Origin: Paenibacillus dendritiformis
GTDB taxonomy: Bacteria > Bacillota > Bacilli > Paenibacillales > Paenibacillaceae
Length of the DNA stretch: 64,000 nt
Direction: 5' to 3'
Assembly (NCBI RefSeq): GCF_945605565.1
Contig: NZ_OX216966.1
Location: 728,501-792,500 of the forward strand
The translations under genes were made by a program, and so were the position numbers. Under the pieces are notes generated by a model. The model made no database searches. It had not been told where the DNA came from and worked only from the letters and a program-made list of their open reading frames with translations. How positions within the stretch are numbered: position 1 is the first letter of the stretch; each line of letters starts with the position of its first letter. Positions 17,431 to 25,444 of this stretch are shown in pieces.

Positions 17431-18324
17431 ATGAACGACTATCGAAGAATTCAAGCGGCGATCGAGTATATTGAAGGCCATCTCCAAGAAGAGCTGCACA
17501 TTGCCGACATCGCCGCCCAAGCGTGGTACTCGCCGTTTCATTTCCAGCGCATGTTCCGGGCCATCTCCGGCTTCACGGTTCAGGAGTACATCCGCAAGCG
17601 GAGATTGTCTGAAGCGGCCCAGGTGCTGAGAAGCAACGGCCAGAGCATTCTCGAGATTGCTCTTGCCTATCAGTACAAGTCTCAGGAGTCATTTACCCGC
17701 GCCTTCGAGAACTGTTTCGGTATATCGCCGGGGAAGTACCGTAAGGCGGATCTGGCCTGTTCGCGCCAGGAAAAAATAAATTTCATTGACGATCCGTCAA
17801 GCCGAAAGGGGAATGATGCTTTGATGAAGCCGACCATTGCAGACTTGCCTGCCAAGGAGATTGTAGGATATGCATACCGGACGACCTTGAATGATGACCG
17901 GCACTATGTGGAGATTCCGGACTTCTACCGGGAGTTCGGAGAATGTCAGCGCTATGCGCGTATTCCCGACCCGGCGGCGCCCAACATGGCGTATGGCGTT
18001 TCCTGCGAGTTCGGGGACAGCGGCGAGTTTACATTCGTAGTCGGGGAGGAGGTCCAGCCCGGCATCGATGCCGGCCAATTGGAGCCTGGTTATGTTCATA
18101 TGCAGCTTCCGGCAGGGACCTATGCGGAGTTCAAGGCATATGGGCCGGCGCATACGGTACAGGAGATTCGGGATTATATTTACGGCACCTGGCTTCCCCA
18201 GTCGAACTATGACCGCAGGGAGGGGCCCGATTTCGAGGTGACGGATGTGATGAAGTCTTCCTATCCGGACGAGATGAGAATCAAAATCTATATACCGATA
18301 TGCAGCGGGGAGGATCGGAAGTAA
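17431..18324 (+). CDS. AraC family regulator with GyrI-like effector domain
   Basis: ATG behind GAGG. The N-terminal 110 residues are an AraC DNA-binding domain of the MarA/Rob type (LHIADIAAQAWYSPFHFQRMF; ILEIALAYQYKSQESFTRAF), and residues about 130-295 are a GyrI-like/effector-binding domain (GYVHMQLPAGTYAEFKAYGP, then EVTDVMKSSYPDEMRIKIYIP). Such proteins bind drugs or other hydrophobic compounds and activate efflux or stress genes. It is a single-gene unit followed by two hairpins. Confidence 0.9.
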   Translation: MNDYRRIQAAIEYIEGHLQEELHIADIAAQAWYSPFHFQRMFRAISGFTVQEYIRKRRLSEAAQVLRSNGQSILEIALAYQYKSQESFTRAFENCFGISPGKYRKADLACSRQEKINFIDDPSSRKGNDALMKPTIADLPAKEIVGYAYRTTLNDDRHYVEIPDFYREFGECQRYARIPDPAAPNMAYGVSCEFGDSGEFTFVVGEEVQPGIDAGQLEPGYVHMQLPAGTYAEFKAYGPAHTVQEIRDYIYGTWLPQSNYDRREGPDFEVTDVMKSSYPDEMRIKIYIPICSGEDRK

Positions 18325-18337
18325 CCGGGATATGAAG

Positions 18338-18407
18338 CAGCGGCGGAGCAGGGAGCTCCGCCGCTGAACGTATCGGGACCGCGCCGCCGGGGGCGGCGCT
18401 TCTTATT
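18338..18407 (+). terminator. Double hairpin after the AraC/GyrI gene
   Basis: First a perfect 12-bp stem at 18338-18366 (CAGCGGCGGAGC) without T tract; then an 8-bp stem at 18381-18399 (GCGCCGCC/GGCGGCGC) followed by TTCTTATTT. The second is the likelier terminator. Confidence 0.65.
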
Positions 18408-18520
18408 TGAGAGATGACAAATCACACCTCATTCGTAAACCCTCCCGGTACTTGGCGGGTATAGGGATCGGCCAGACGAAGCTGACAGACGGTTATCGTG
18501 AACAGGGGAGTAGGGCTCGA

Positions 18521-18673
18521 TTAGGTCTTGTCGGACATGGCAGTGCCGTCCTCCGCCGGAGCGGCTGCAGCCTCTTCTTGCTTCTCTTCTTTTCTTCTCC
18601 AGCCCATAATGACCGGTCCTAGCAGGAGAATGCCGAACTTGACGGCGTTTATCGGCGGCCCATCTGTTTCCAT
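18521..18673 (-). pseudogene. Possible C-terminal remnant of a membrane protein
   Basis: Fifty codons with one hydrophobic segment (VKFGILLLGPVIMGW) followed by RRKEEK and an Ala/Glu-rich tail. No ribosome site precedes the ATG and a stop lies just upstream in frame, so it reads more like the tail of a lost membrane protein than a real small gene. Not identified. Confidence 0.3.
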
Positions 18674-18675
18674 GA

Positions 18676-18780
18676 ACTGGACCTAAGTCGGGTTTCGTTT
18701 ACTTCGTCGGACCGGAGATGGATGCGGCTCAGCGTGATATACTGAAGCAGACCAATCAGGCGGACTGGGTGTTCATCTAA
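18676..18780 (+). pseudogene. Three-prime remnant of an unidentified gene
   Basis: An open stretch ending at 18780 encodes GFVYFVGPEMDAAQRDILKQ and then TNQADWVFI before the stop. It has protein-like composition but no start or ribosome site, and ends 26 bases before the DUF4097 gene. It looks like the 3' end of a deleted gene that once preceded DUF4097. Not recognised. Confidence 0.35.
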
Positions 18781-18806
18781 AAACGGGCGATTATAGGAGA
18801 AGAGAT

Positions 18807-19853
18807 ATGAGAAAAGTTATCGGGGTATTGTTAATCATTGCCGGGATCATCGGAGTCGTGTTCATGTTCAATCCTGCTATGGCGGGTAAGCCTGGCGAAT
18901 GGCTCTCACAGGCGGGAGACAGTCTGCTCAACACGGCGACCAAGGAGGTACATATCGAGAAGTCGGTTGATGCGGCCGGGATTAAAAATGTAGCCGTCGA
19001 GACCGGAAGCGTGGATGTGCAGCTGATGCCCGGCAGCGCGGACGATATTGCCGTGCGGCTTCATGGCAGGGTCAGCAGCAATGATGCGGACAGCATCAGC
19101 TTGCAGGTGACTCCTCAGGGAGAAACGCTCCAAGTGAGCGTTCAGCTGCCCGACGGCGTGAATTTCGGCGTTCATATTTTCGATGTCCAACTGACGGTTG
19201 AACTGCCTGAACGGCAATGGAACGGGCTTCAAGTCGCGGTAGGGAGCGGCAATGTCGATGCGGAACGTCTCAACAGCGCCTTAATAGAGGTAAATACGGG
19301 AAGCGGAAATATCCGCATGAACGGGATCGAGGCGCGGACCGCCGCGCTGCAGGCCGGATCGGGAGATATTACGACGGGGGACATCCATGCCGAATCCTTC
19401 ACGGTTCAGACGAAGAGCGGCAATATCCGCATCCAAGATATCGAAGCGGTTGAGATGGAAGCCATCGCTTCCTCCGGCAACCTTCGAGTGGAGAAGTATG
19501 AGTCCAACGTGTTGAACTTCCGTACGATCAGCGGAAATGCGAGATTGTCGGACGGACATGCAAAGCTGAACGGCGAATCGGGCTCCGGCAACATTACGAT
19601 TGAAGCGGATGAGCTGCGGTACGATGCGGATCTGAAGGCGTCCAGCGGCAATGTAACAGTCAACCTGGCCAAGGCGCCTTCAGATTTGGCGGTGGACTTC
19701 AGTGGAGGCTCGGGCAGCGGCCGCATCCGTTGGGACGGCATGCGCTATGAGGAACAGGACAAGAATGACCATACGGTACGGGGCGCATTCGGCAATGGTG
19801 GAACCATGCTGAAGGTCCGGACTCGTTCCGGAGAATTTACACTGGGCAACTAG
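18807..19853 (+). CDS. DUF4097 beta-strand repeat protein, membrane anchored
   Basis: ATG behind AGGAG. The 348-residue protein has an N-terminal membrane helix (VIGVLLIIAGIIGVVFMFN) and then a long beta-helix-like domain with recurring S-G-N/D-I pattern units (GSGNVDAERL, TGSGNIRMNG, AGSGDITTGD, KSGNIRIQD, SSGNLRVEK, ISGNARLSD). This is the DUF4097/adhesin-like family, some members of which act in envelope-stress systems with LiaFSR-type or PspC proteins; here no such partner is adjacent. It is most likely on the outer face of the membrane. Confidence 0.88.
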   Translation: MRKVIGVLLIIAGIIGVVFMFNPAMAGKPGEWLSQAGDSLLNTATKEVHIEKSVDAAGIKNVAVETGSVDVQLMPGSADDIAVRLHGRVSSNDADSISLQVTPQGETLQVSVQLPDGVNFGVHIFDVQLTVELPERQWNGLQVAVGSGNVDAERLNSALIEVNTGSGNIRMNGIEARTAALQAGSGDITTGDIHAESFTVQTKSGNIRIQDIEAVEMEAIASSGNLRVEKYESNVLNFRTISGNARLSDGHAKLNGESGSGNITIEADELRYDADLKASSGNVTVNLAKAPSDLAVDFSGGSGSGRIRWDGMRYEEQDKNDHTVRGAFGNGGTMLKVRTRSGEFTLGN

Positions 19854-19956
19854 CCGCTTCCTATTCGACCTGAACAAAGTTTTAGTTTGTTTTCAGTTTT
19901 GTTTCAGGTTGGATGAACATACTAGTACCAACTTCGGCATAAGGAGGTGGATACTT

Positions 19957-20364
19957 ATGAAGCGGACTCCAGCCGTAGCAGCATGGACGACCCTCATGCT
20001 TCTGCTGCTCGCCTCTCCGGCCGCGGCAGAAGCGGGAAGCGCCAATGAAGCGGCCCAATGGCAGCCTTCCGGACAGGTCGTGTCGGATACCGAACAGCCG
20101 GCGAACGCGGCGGACAAGGGCACTTCCCGGGAAGCGGCCGATACGGATAAGGAATTGGAGCAGATTAAGACACAGATGCAAGAATTGCGGCAGCAGATGA
20201 AATCGCTGCACGAGAAAAAAATACAGTTGCTTGCAAAGAAGCATGGCATTGCGACGGAAGGAAAGACCAGCAAGCAGATTCGACAAGAGTTGAGGGAAAA
20301 GTTGGGTAAAGAAGGCAGACTGTTCCACGAGAAACATCGCAATATGGAACGTCATGGCGAATGA
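19957..20364 (+). CDS. Small secreted coiled-coil protein
   Basis: ATG at 19957 behind GGAGGTG. The 135-residue product has a signal peptide (WTTLMLLLLASPAAAEAGS, cleavage near AEA), a low-complexity Ala/Asp segment, then a strongly charged coiled coil (ELEQIKTQMQELRQQMKSLH) and a KKHGIATEGKTSKQIRQEL segment similar to the helical repeat of DUF2680-type secreted proteins. Function unknown. It has its own promoter region and terminator. Confidence 0.75.
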   Translation: MKRTPAVAAWTTLMLLLLASPAAAEAGSANEAAQWQPSGQVVSDTEQPANAADKGTSREAADTDKELEQIKTQMQELRQQMKSLHEKKIQLLAKKHGIATEGKTSKQIRQELREKLGKEGRLFHEKHRNMERHGE

Positions 20365-20425
20365 TTGCCGGTTATGCTGAAGATAGACGAGCAGGAGAGT
20401 AACCAAGAGCTCTGTTCGGCCCGAG

Positions 20426-20454
20426 CAGACTGCCTTGCTTGACAAGGCAGTCTG
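20426..20454 (+). terminator. Terminator after the secreted coiled-coil protein
   Basis: A perfect 12-bp stem (CAGACTGCCTTG) with a 5-base loop, followed by TATCCTTTCTT. Confidence 0.75.
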
Positions 20455-20620
20455 TATCCTTTCTTGAAGGAGCGGGCGCCTGGTCTCATCCTTATTCAAG
20501 ATCGAGTTCCTGTTGCGGTTAAAACGGGGTAAATCTTTGATAGGTTTCATTTTCTATTGACAAATAACCAGAACGCGTCCGGGGCCGTGAGCATATGATT
20601 TATAGTCCGGGCAATGTAAA

Positions 20621-20658
20621 AACCCGATAAGCAGCGAAGATTCGCTTCCCATCGGGTT
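20621..20658 (-). terminator. Terminator after the NlpC/P60 gene
   Basis: On the minus strand AACCCGAT pairs with ATCGGGTT around an inner AGCGAA/TTCGCT hairpin, followed by TTTTT. Confidence 0.85.
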
Positions 20659-20689
20659 AGGTAACCAACATATAAAAATGATTGCGATC

Positions 20690-21163
20690 CTATTGTTCTG
20701 TAGCGTAGGAGGTGTATTGCTTCTCGCTCATGACGCGGCGGGCACCAACATAACGCTTCTCATAATAGTCCATGCTCAACTCATCAATGCGCGTGCCTTT
20801 GTTCGTAGAAGCATGGGCGAACTTGCCGTCGCCAACGTAAATGCCGACATGCGATACGCCATTGCCTCCGCTTGTGTCAAAAAAGACCAAGTCGCCAGGA
20901 CGAAGATCGCTCTTGCTAACCTTCTCGCCGACTTCGAATTGGGAAGAGGATGAGCGCGGCAGATCGATGCTGAATTTTTCGAATACGTAACTAGTGAAGC
21001 CAGAACAGTCGAAGCCATCGGTTGTCGTTCCGCCATACTTGTAAGAAATACCCATCAAATCGTCAATCGTAGAATCCATCTTCGTGGCTGCAAAAGCGCT
21101 TCCTGCACTGAAAGAGAACAGGAGGCCAAGCCCCAATGCAGCAGTTACCAGCTTCTTCTTCAA
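20690..21163 (-). CDS. NlpC/P60 (C40) cell-wall hydrolase
   Basis: The start is TTG at 21163, 8 bases behind AAGGGGC. The 157-residue product has a signal peptide ending SAFA and one NlpC/P60 domain: catalytic Cys53 in DGFDCSGFTSYVF, His in GNGVSHVGIYVGDG and third residue in FAHAST. It lacks extra SH3 or LysM domains, so it is a minimal secreted gamma-D-glutamyl-diamino acid endopeptidase. A c-di-AMP riboswitch sits in its leader, linking wall hydrolysis to osmotic and potassium control as in other Firmicutes. Confidence 0.93.
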   Translation of the reverse strand: MKKKLVTAALGLGLLFSFSAGSAFAATKMDSTIDDLMGISYKYGGTTTDGFDCSGFTSYVFEKFSIDLPRSSSSQFEVGEKVSKSDLRPGDLVFFDTSGGNGVSHVGIYVGDGKFAHASTNKGTRIDELSMDYYEKRYVGARRVMSEKQYTSYATEQ

Positions 21164-21181
21164 ATGATAAAGCCCCTTCCT

Positions 21182-21300
21182 TGCCTGCGAGGTTAGCTGA
21201 AGGGTTCGGTTGAAGGTCCCCTATGATCTCTGATCGTAGCGAATGAGATCAATTCACCCAAAAAACTGGTTCCCCCGCTTTCCGGGCATCCGGAAATTCG
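21182..21300 (-). ncRNA. c-di-AMP riboswitch (ydaO/yuaA type)
   Basis: On the minus strand the leader shows the conserved blocks in order: GCGGGGGAACCA, TTTTGGGTGAATT, AGGGGACC, CAACCGAACCC and CAGCTAACCTCGCAGGC. These are hallmarks of the ydaO/yuaA motif, which binds cyclic di-AMP and usually turns off expression of wall hydrolases and potassium or compatible-solute transporters. It ends about 20 bases before the start of the NlpC/P60 gene. Confidence 0.9.
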
Positions 21301-21395
21301 GCATTCTTTGTCTAAGATTCAGGTTCAATGATATGTAACAAAAATGCAAGAGATATTGCCGCTTTCATGACAAAGTTGTAATAAATCTACGACTT

Positions 21396-21424
21396 ATTGT
21401 AACAGACCTTTTTCGCTTTGACAA
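21396..21424 (-). promoter_or_regulatory. Sigma-A promoter of the NlpC/P60 leader
   Basis: On the minus strand TTGTCA, a 17-base spacer and TACAAT, placed about 95 bases before the riboswitch core. Confidence 0.75.
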
Positions 21425-21446
21425 ATACTTTTTGTCCATAAATACC

Positions 21447-21492
21447 AAAAAAACTTGCCCGGATCGCCACGGCGTGACGAAATGGACAAGTT
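21447..21492 (-). terminator. Terminator after the membrane protein gene
   Basis: Minus-strand AACTTGTCC pairs with GGGCAAGTT around an inner GC-rich hairpin, followed by a run of T. It lies 60 bases after the gene end. Confidence 0.75.
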
Positions 21493-21551
21493 TTGTGGAA
21501 TTCAGGGCAAGGATGAACCTCTATCGGACAGAAATAGCCTCTTTTCCCGCC

Positions 21552-22373
21552 TTATTTGTCTTCCGTTCCCGATTGCTGCCATACCGAATAACGAGAGGAC
21601 AACCCCCATAATTGGAGCAGCGTGCGGACAGCAGGGAACGCCTGCTGCAGTATGAGCGCCGTCAGCCCCGTCCACAACATGGCCGCTGCGGTGAATAGAA
21701 GACCGGACAGCAGGGCGATGCCGGCGAAAATGGCAGACAAGCCCAGCAGCGGAGCCATGCGTCGAATCCCTTGCAGGAGGGCATGCAGGATAGAGAGCTC
21801 CGAGGCGGCCCCGAACTGCATCGACAGGAACAACTGGCGGACAACCCACGCGCCAAGCAGCCACAAGGCAGCGTATGGCACGATGTCGGTCATCACGGCC
21901 GCCAGCGTCGGACGGTCTGCGAACTGACGCACGGCATGCGGGATGAACCAGTAGGCAGGAAGCGCGATAAGCACGGTCTCAACCCAGTAGAGGAGCAGCA
22001 TAGGCTTCCAGATCGATTTGATTCCTTCGAAAAAAGCCAGCCCCGACCCGGATTGCCGGGCCATAGAATAGAATACGCCGGCTCGAATAAATGGCGTCAG
22101 CAGCAGACGGATGAAGATAAAGGCGGCCAACGTCCACAGAAAGGGCATGTAATCGTTCGTCTTCATCAGATGGAACTGGCTCTCCGCCAGGAACAGCCGT
22201 GCCGTCATCTCGGTCGGCGCGGGATCGGGGTACCGCTGCAGGACGGGGAGCACCGTGCCGTCAATGAAGCGATAGACGAAGAAGCCCCATAATAATTGAT
22301 ATAAGAAGAGGATGACTGCGATATAGATATGCTCCTTCACCCAGGACAGACCATGGCTCATATAGGCTTTCAT
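21552..22373 (-). CDS. Polytopic membrane protein of unknown function
   Basis: About 273 residues with five or six membrane segments (IYIAVILFLYQLLWGFF; PFLWTLAAFIFIRLLLT; PMLLLYWVETVLIALPAYW; IVPYAALWLLGAWVV; LLGLSAIFAGIALLSGLLF). It overlaps the end of the M1 peptidase gene: in-frame GTG codons at 22385 and 22382 and an ATG at 22373 are all possible starts. I take the ATG, which follows GGGGTGG, but the GTG inside the upstream stop region is equally compatible with coupled translation. No family recognised; the tight coupling suggests a joint role with the peptidase. Confidence 0.75.
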   Translation of the reverse strand: MKAYMSHGLSWVKEHIYIAVILFLYQLLWGFFVYRFIDGTVLPVLQRYPDPAPTEMTARLFLAESQFHLMKTNDYMPFLWTLAAFIFIRLLLTPFIRAGVFYSMARQSGSGLAFFEGIKSIWKPMLLLYWVETVLIALPAYWFIPHAVRQFADRPTLAAVMTDIVPYAALWLLGAWVVRQLFLSMQFGAASELSILHALLQGIRRMAPLLGLSAIFAGIALLSGLLFTAAAMLWTGLTALILQQAFPAVRTLLQLWGLSSRYSVWQQSGTEDK

Positions 22374-22378
22374 TCGAT

Positions 22379-24355
22379 TCACCACCCCACTGCGCTCGAG
22401 ATCATTTCAAGCAATTTGACGATGGACAGATTGACGCGGGTGCGGACGGGCTCCTCCACATGCGCCTTCATATAATTGTTGATATGCTTATTCTCCACGA
22501 CAATCGTATAGAGCGGGTCGATCATGACCCAGTCCAGCGGCGCCGTATGGTTGATCCGGTATTGCATCCGTTCGCCGTCTCCGTTCCACACCTTGCGGGT
22601 GCTGGTGCCGTCCGCGAAGTGGAATACAATCGGCACGCTCGGATAATCGGCGCCCTTTTTCACGATGTGAACCGTGGCCTCGTAGCGGGGGGCTCCCTCG
22701 CTGTCCACGAGGCGGGTGTCGATCCCCTCGACAGCGAAGTCCGCCATCTGGTTCCCGTAAACATATTGATTGAAGAAATCGGTCCACTTCCGCTCGGTGA
22801 CCTGCTCGACGACACGCTGGAAATCTGAGGTCGTCGGATGCTTGAAGCGGTATTTCTGCGTGTACGTCCGCATGATGCGGCGCATCGTCTTTTCGCCGAC
22901 CTGCTTCTCGATGGCGAGCAGGACTAGCTTGGAACGCATGTACACATTCTCGGCATAATGTCTGTGGCCTTTGTATTCCCACGCCGCCAGCTTGAGCGGA
23001 GCCGGATCCGTAATATAGCTCCCTTCTATGGCCAGATTCGGCGCGACCCCGAATTCATGCTCCATCAGCTTGTCTTCGGCATAGGAGGTGAAGCCCTCGT
23101 CCAGCCACGCTTCCTCGAATTCATTGGAGGCGAGCAGCCCGTAGAAATATTGGTGGCCGATCTCATGAACGACGGTTCGTTCCAGATTGTAGCCTGGACT
23201 GTCGTCTTCCGCTCCGAAGGCAGTGACAAGCGTAGGATATTCCATACCGCCTGCGCCGTTGGCCGCCTTGGGCGGCACGACAATGGACAGGGTCGAATAC
23301 GGATACGAGCCGTACCATTCGCTGAACTTGGAGAGCGCCGCCTTCGCTGCATACAGATATCGTTCTTTTAAATTTTCATGCTTCGGATCGAGATAGAGCT
23401 TGATGCGCACGCCCGGTACATTCGGCGATGAGAACGGCTCCTCTACATAGATGAAGTTCGGCGAGGCGGCCCACGCGAAGTCATGAACATCATCCGCGTA
23501 GAACTGATACGTCTTGCGGCCGTTCTCCAGCACCGGCGTCTTCGTAGGGAAGCCGGTCGCTGCGACGGTATACGTGTCGGGAACCTGAATCTTGACGCTG
23601 TAAATGCCATAATTGGCGTAAAACTCGGAGTTGCCGTGGTATTGGTGCAGATTCCAGCCTTCTGCCGAACGGCCCCTTACCCCGACCTTCTCATAAGCTG
23701 CCAGCTTGGGGAACCATTGGCCGGCCATGACGAAATCCTCCGCATACCCCATGCGGGCGAATACTTTGGGCAGCTTCACTTCGAATTTCATGGTGAGCGT
23801 AATCCTTTCGTAGCTCTTGACCGGCTGAGGAAGCCGAATTTTCATAAGCGTCTTGTCCTTGGCATTGCCGTCATCGGGCTGGACATATTCAATTCGGTTC
23901 ATTAAGGACAATCCGTCGGTCGTCTCCAGCGCCGTCAAGCTTATGCCGCCATATCCGTCCGCCGGCATGGGGTCTTCCCGCAGCCTGCCGCCCGACTCCC
24001 GCATGAAGGTCGTATCCTGGGACTCGAATGCATTCGGATACAGATGGAAGTAGAGCTCGTTCACCGTTTTTTTGCCCGGGTTGAGCCACGATACGGTCTG
24101 GGCGCCTTGCAGCAGATGAGCGGACTCGTCCAATCTGACATTGATATGATATTCAGCGATACGTTCACTGAGCACTTCTGCAGCTGGAGACTCGACGTTC
24201 TGTGGAGTAACGGGCTCCATAGCGATGTTCTTCGGCATGTCCGAACCGAGGGAAGGGACCGACTCAGAAGGCCAGAAGCGGACATACAAGACGGAGCTTA
24301 CGATGAGAAGTGCGGCGATCCAGAGCAGTGGGCGATAATTTTTGCGTCGGGTCAT
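22379..24355 (-). CDS. Membrane-anchored M1 family metallopeptidase
   Basis: ATG at 24355 behind GGGAGGT. The 658-residue protein has one N-terminal membrane helix (LLWIAALLIVSSVLYVRF), an M1-type N-terminal beta domain, the GGMEYPT exopeptidase-like motif, and the zinc site HEIGHQYFYG about residue 395 with the third ligand in NEFEEAWLDEGF (H-E-x-x-H-x18-E). These mark a gluzincin aminopeptidase. The anchor places the catalytic domain outside the cell. Translation of the next membrane-protein gene overlaps its stop. Confidence 0.93.
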   Translation of the reverse strand: MTRRKNYRPLLWIAALLIVSSVLYVRFWPSESVPSLGSDMPKNIAMEPVTPQNVESPAAEVLSERIAEYHINVRLDESAHLLQGAQTVSWLNPGKKTVNELYFHLYPNAFESQDTTFMRESGGRLREDPMPADGYGGISLTALETTDGLSLMNRIEYVQPDDGNAKDKTLMKIRLPQPVKSYERITLTMKFEVKLPKVFARMGYAEDFVMAGQWFPKLAAYEKVGVRGRSAEGWNLHQYHGNSEFYANYGIYSVKIQVPDTYTVAATGFPTKTPVLENGRKTYQFYADDVHDFAWAASPNFIYVEEPFSSPNVPGVRIKLYLDPKHENLKERYLYAAKAALSKFSEWYGSYPYSTLSIVVPPKAANGAGGMEYPTLVTAFGAEDDSPGYNLERTVVHEIGHQYFYGLLASNEFEEAWLDEGFTSYAEDKLMEHEFGVAPNLAIEGSYITDPAPLKLAAWEYKGHRHYAENVYMRSKLVLLAIEKQVGEKTMRRIMRTYTQKYRFKHPTTSDFQRVVEQVTERKWTDFFNQYVYGNQMADFAVEGIDTRLVDSEGAPRYEATVHIVKKGADYPSVPIVFHFADGTSTRKVWNGDGERMQYRINHTAPLDWVMIDPLYTIVVENKHINNYMKAHVEEPVRTRVNLSIVKLLEMISSAVGW

Positions 24356-24399
24356 ACGATTCTTACCTCCCGTTGACAAGCATCTATGGCATGTATATG

Positions 24400-24428
24400 T
24401 TGGCTTTTTGCGGAATATTAGCTAAAAT
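24400..24428 (+). promoter_or_regulatory. Possible sigma-A promoter of ywhD
   Basis: TTGGCT, 17-base spacer, TAAAAT, about 65 bases before the ywhD start. A second candidate, TTGACA at 24373 with TATGTT at 24396, overlaps it. Confidence 0.4.
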
Positions 24429-24493
24429 GAAAATGATTTTGATACCCGGCCTCTCCGCAGTCAGGAGCATCGGGTGAGGAAGGAGTGTGCGGA

Positions 24494-24994
24494 ATGGAAT
24501 CTTCCGATAAGAAGATGAAGAAGCCCCTCGCGCTCAATGTCGTGAGCGGTACTAAGCATAAAGGATTTGGCGCCGGCAGCATCGATTTGAACAATGTCTC
24601 TCCGGTCATTATTGACGAAGGCCGGGCATACATCGATATGGGGGCCATGCATGCGAAGAGCAAGGTGGAGCGGGGCATCAAGTTTTCCCCGAACCGCGAG
24701 GATGTGCCGAATGGCCGCCGCTGCTGGATCGTGTGGGTCGCAGTCGATCGGACGGCGGAAGGAACATCCTATGGAGGAGTCACGGCCTGCGAGATGCTCA
24801 TCGATACGGAGGCAAGACGTGGCTGGAAGATTCTCGCCGACCATGTGAACAATATGGATTACGCGATGAAGCGCCGCATCATTGTGGATGGACTTGCCGC
24901 GGAAGAGAAGGCGGCGCTGCGCGAGCTGCTGATGACGCATAATGCGGAATGGTGGGAGCGTTCATCCGAGGAATTGAAGTCGAAGCTGGCATAA
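24494..24994 (+). CDS. ywhD: YwhD family protein
   Basis: ATG at 24494 behind AGGAAGGAG. The 166-residue protein matches the YwhD family: LNVVSGTKHKGFGAGSIDLN, then NVSPVIIDEGRAYIDMGAMH and CWIVWVAVDR. No function is established. In B. subtilis ywhD is next to pbpG (ywhE), speE and speB; here the same genes follow, but 4.8 kb away, separated by an insertion sequence, repeats and a GntR/MFS pair. Confidence 0.9.
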   Translation: MESSDKKMKKPLALNVVSGTKHKGFGAGSIDLNNVSPVIIDEGRAYIDMGAMHAKSKVERGIKFSPNREDVPNGRRCWIVWVAVDRTAEGTSYGGVTACEMLIDTEARRGWKILADHVNNMDYAMKRRIIVDGLAAEEKAALRELLMTHNAEWWERSSEELKSKLA

Positions 24995-25003
24995 ATGAGA
25001 AGA

Positions 25004-25045
25004 AGACCTGTATCCCTGCATGCTTGAGGGAACAGGTCTTTTTGT
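25004..25045 (+). terminator. Terminator of ywhD
   Basis: AAGACCTGT pairs with ACAGGTCTT around an inner TCCC/GGGA pairing, followed by TTTTTG. Confidence 0.85.
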
Positions 25046-25084
25046 GTGCTGCGGGGAAGGAGAAGCGTTGCCCTGCTTGCCTGA

Positions 25085-25160
25085 AGCACCTCCGCAGATC
25101 CTGCATGACTGCACCATTTTTCCTCTGTATCTCTCCGTTAGGCAAAGAATCCTGCAATTA
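25085..25160 (+). repeat. Degenerate CCTGCA repeat units
   Basis: Units with ATCCTGCA motifs spaced about 60 bases apart precede the first MITE-like module. They resemble the units at 46610-46740. Confidence 0.45.
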
Positions 25161-25315
25161 TCAGGCCGTTGGAAAACCCCCGTTTTTTACGAAGGGGTGG
25201 AGATGTCCATGAACACAATCAAAACTTGGCAATCAGAATGTTTTCTACTGAGAGTCGAGCTCCACTCTATAAAAATGAAGTGGCTAAAATTCCCATAGAC
25301 TTCTCAACGGCCTGA
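25161..25315 (+). repeat. MITE-like module, copy A1
   Basis: A 155-bp element bounded by a perfect 11-bp inverted repeat TCAGGCCGTTG ... CAACGGCCTGA. It contains GGAAAACCCC, a poly-T stretch, ACGAAGGGGTGGAGA and CTTCTCAACGG. Three related modules occur in the window. It has no coding capacity and is best seen as a non-autonomous element mobilised by a transposase elsewhere. Confidence 0.7.
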
Positions 25316-25352
25316 TTTTACGGGATCCAAGAGACCGCGTTGGATCCTGGGG

Positions 25353-25444
25353 GCATCATCGCCTTCAGGAAGCATCATTGCCTCCTGGGGCTTGAACGTG
25401 TGGAGGGAATTGCTGCTATTTTACAGGAATTTCGGCTCAATGAG
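25353..25444 (+). repeat. Dispersed repeat A, left part
   Basis: This stretch is nearly identical to 46810-46901: CATCGCCTTC, CTCCTGGGG, ACGTGTGGAGGGAATTGCTG and TTTTACAGGAATTTCGG in the same order. The IS256-family element interrupts it; the continuation is at 26826. Confidence 0.85.
25436..25444 (+). repeat. Target site duplication, left
   Basis: CTCAATGAG, repeated directly at 26817-26825 on the other side of the insertion sequence. The uninterrupted copy B has a single TTCAATGAG here. Confidence 0.85.

Noticed and set aside
24425..24445. Fur-box-like sequence before ywhD
   Set aside because: TGAAAAT-G-ATTTTGA matches the consensus in only 11 of 14 positions and is simply AT-rich; not enough to call.
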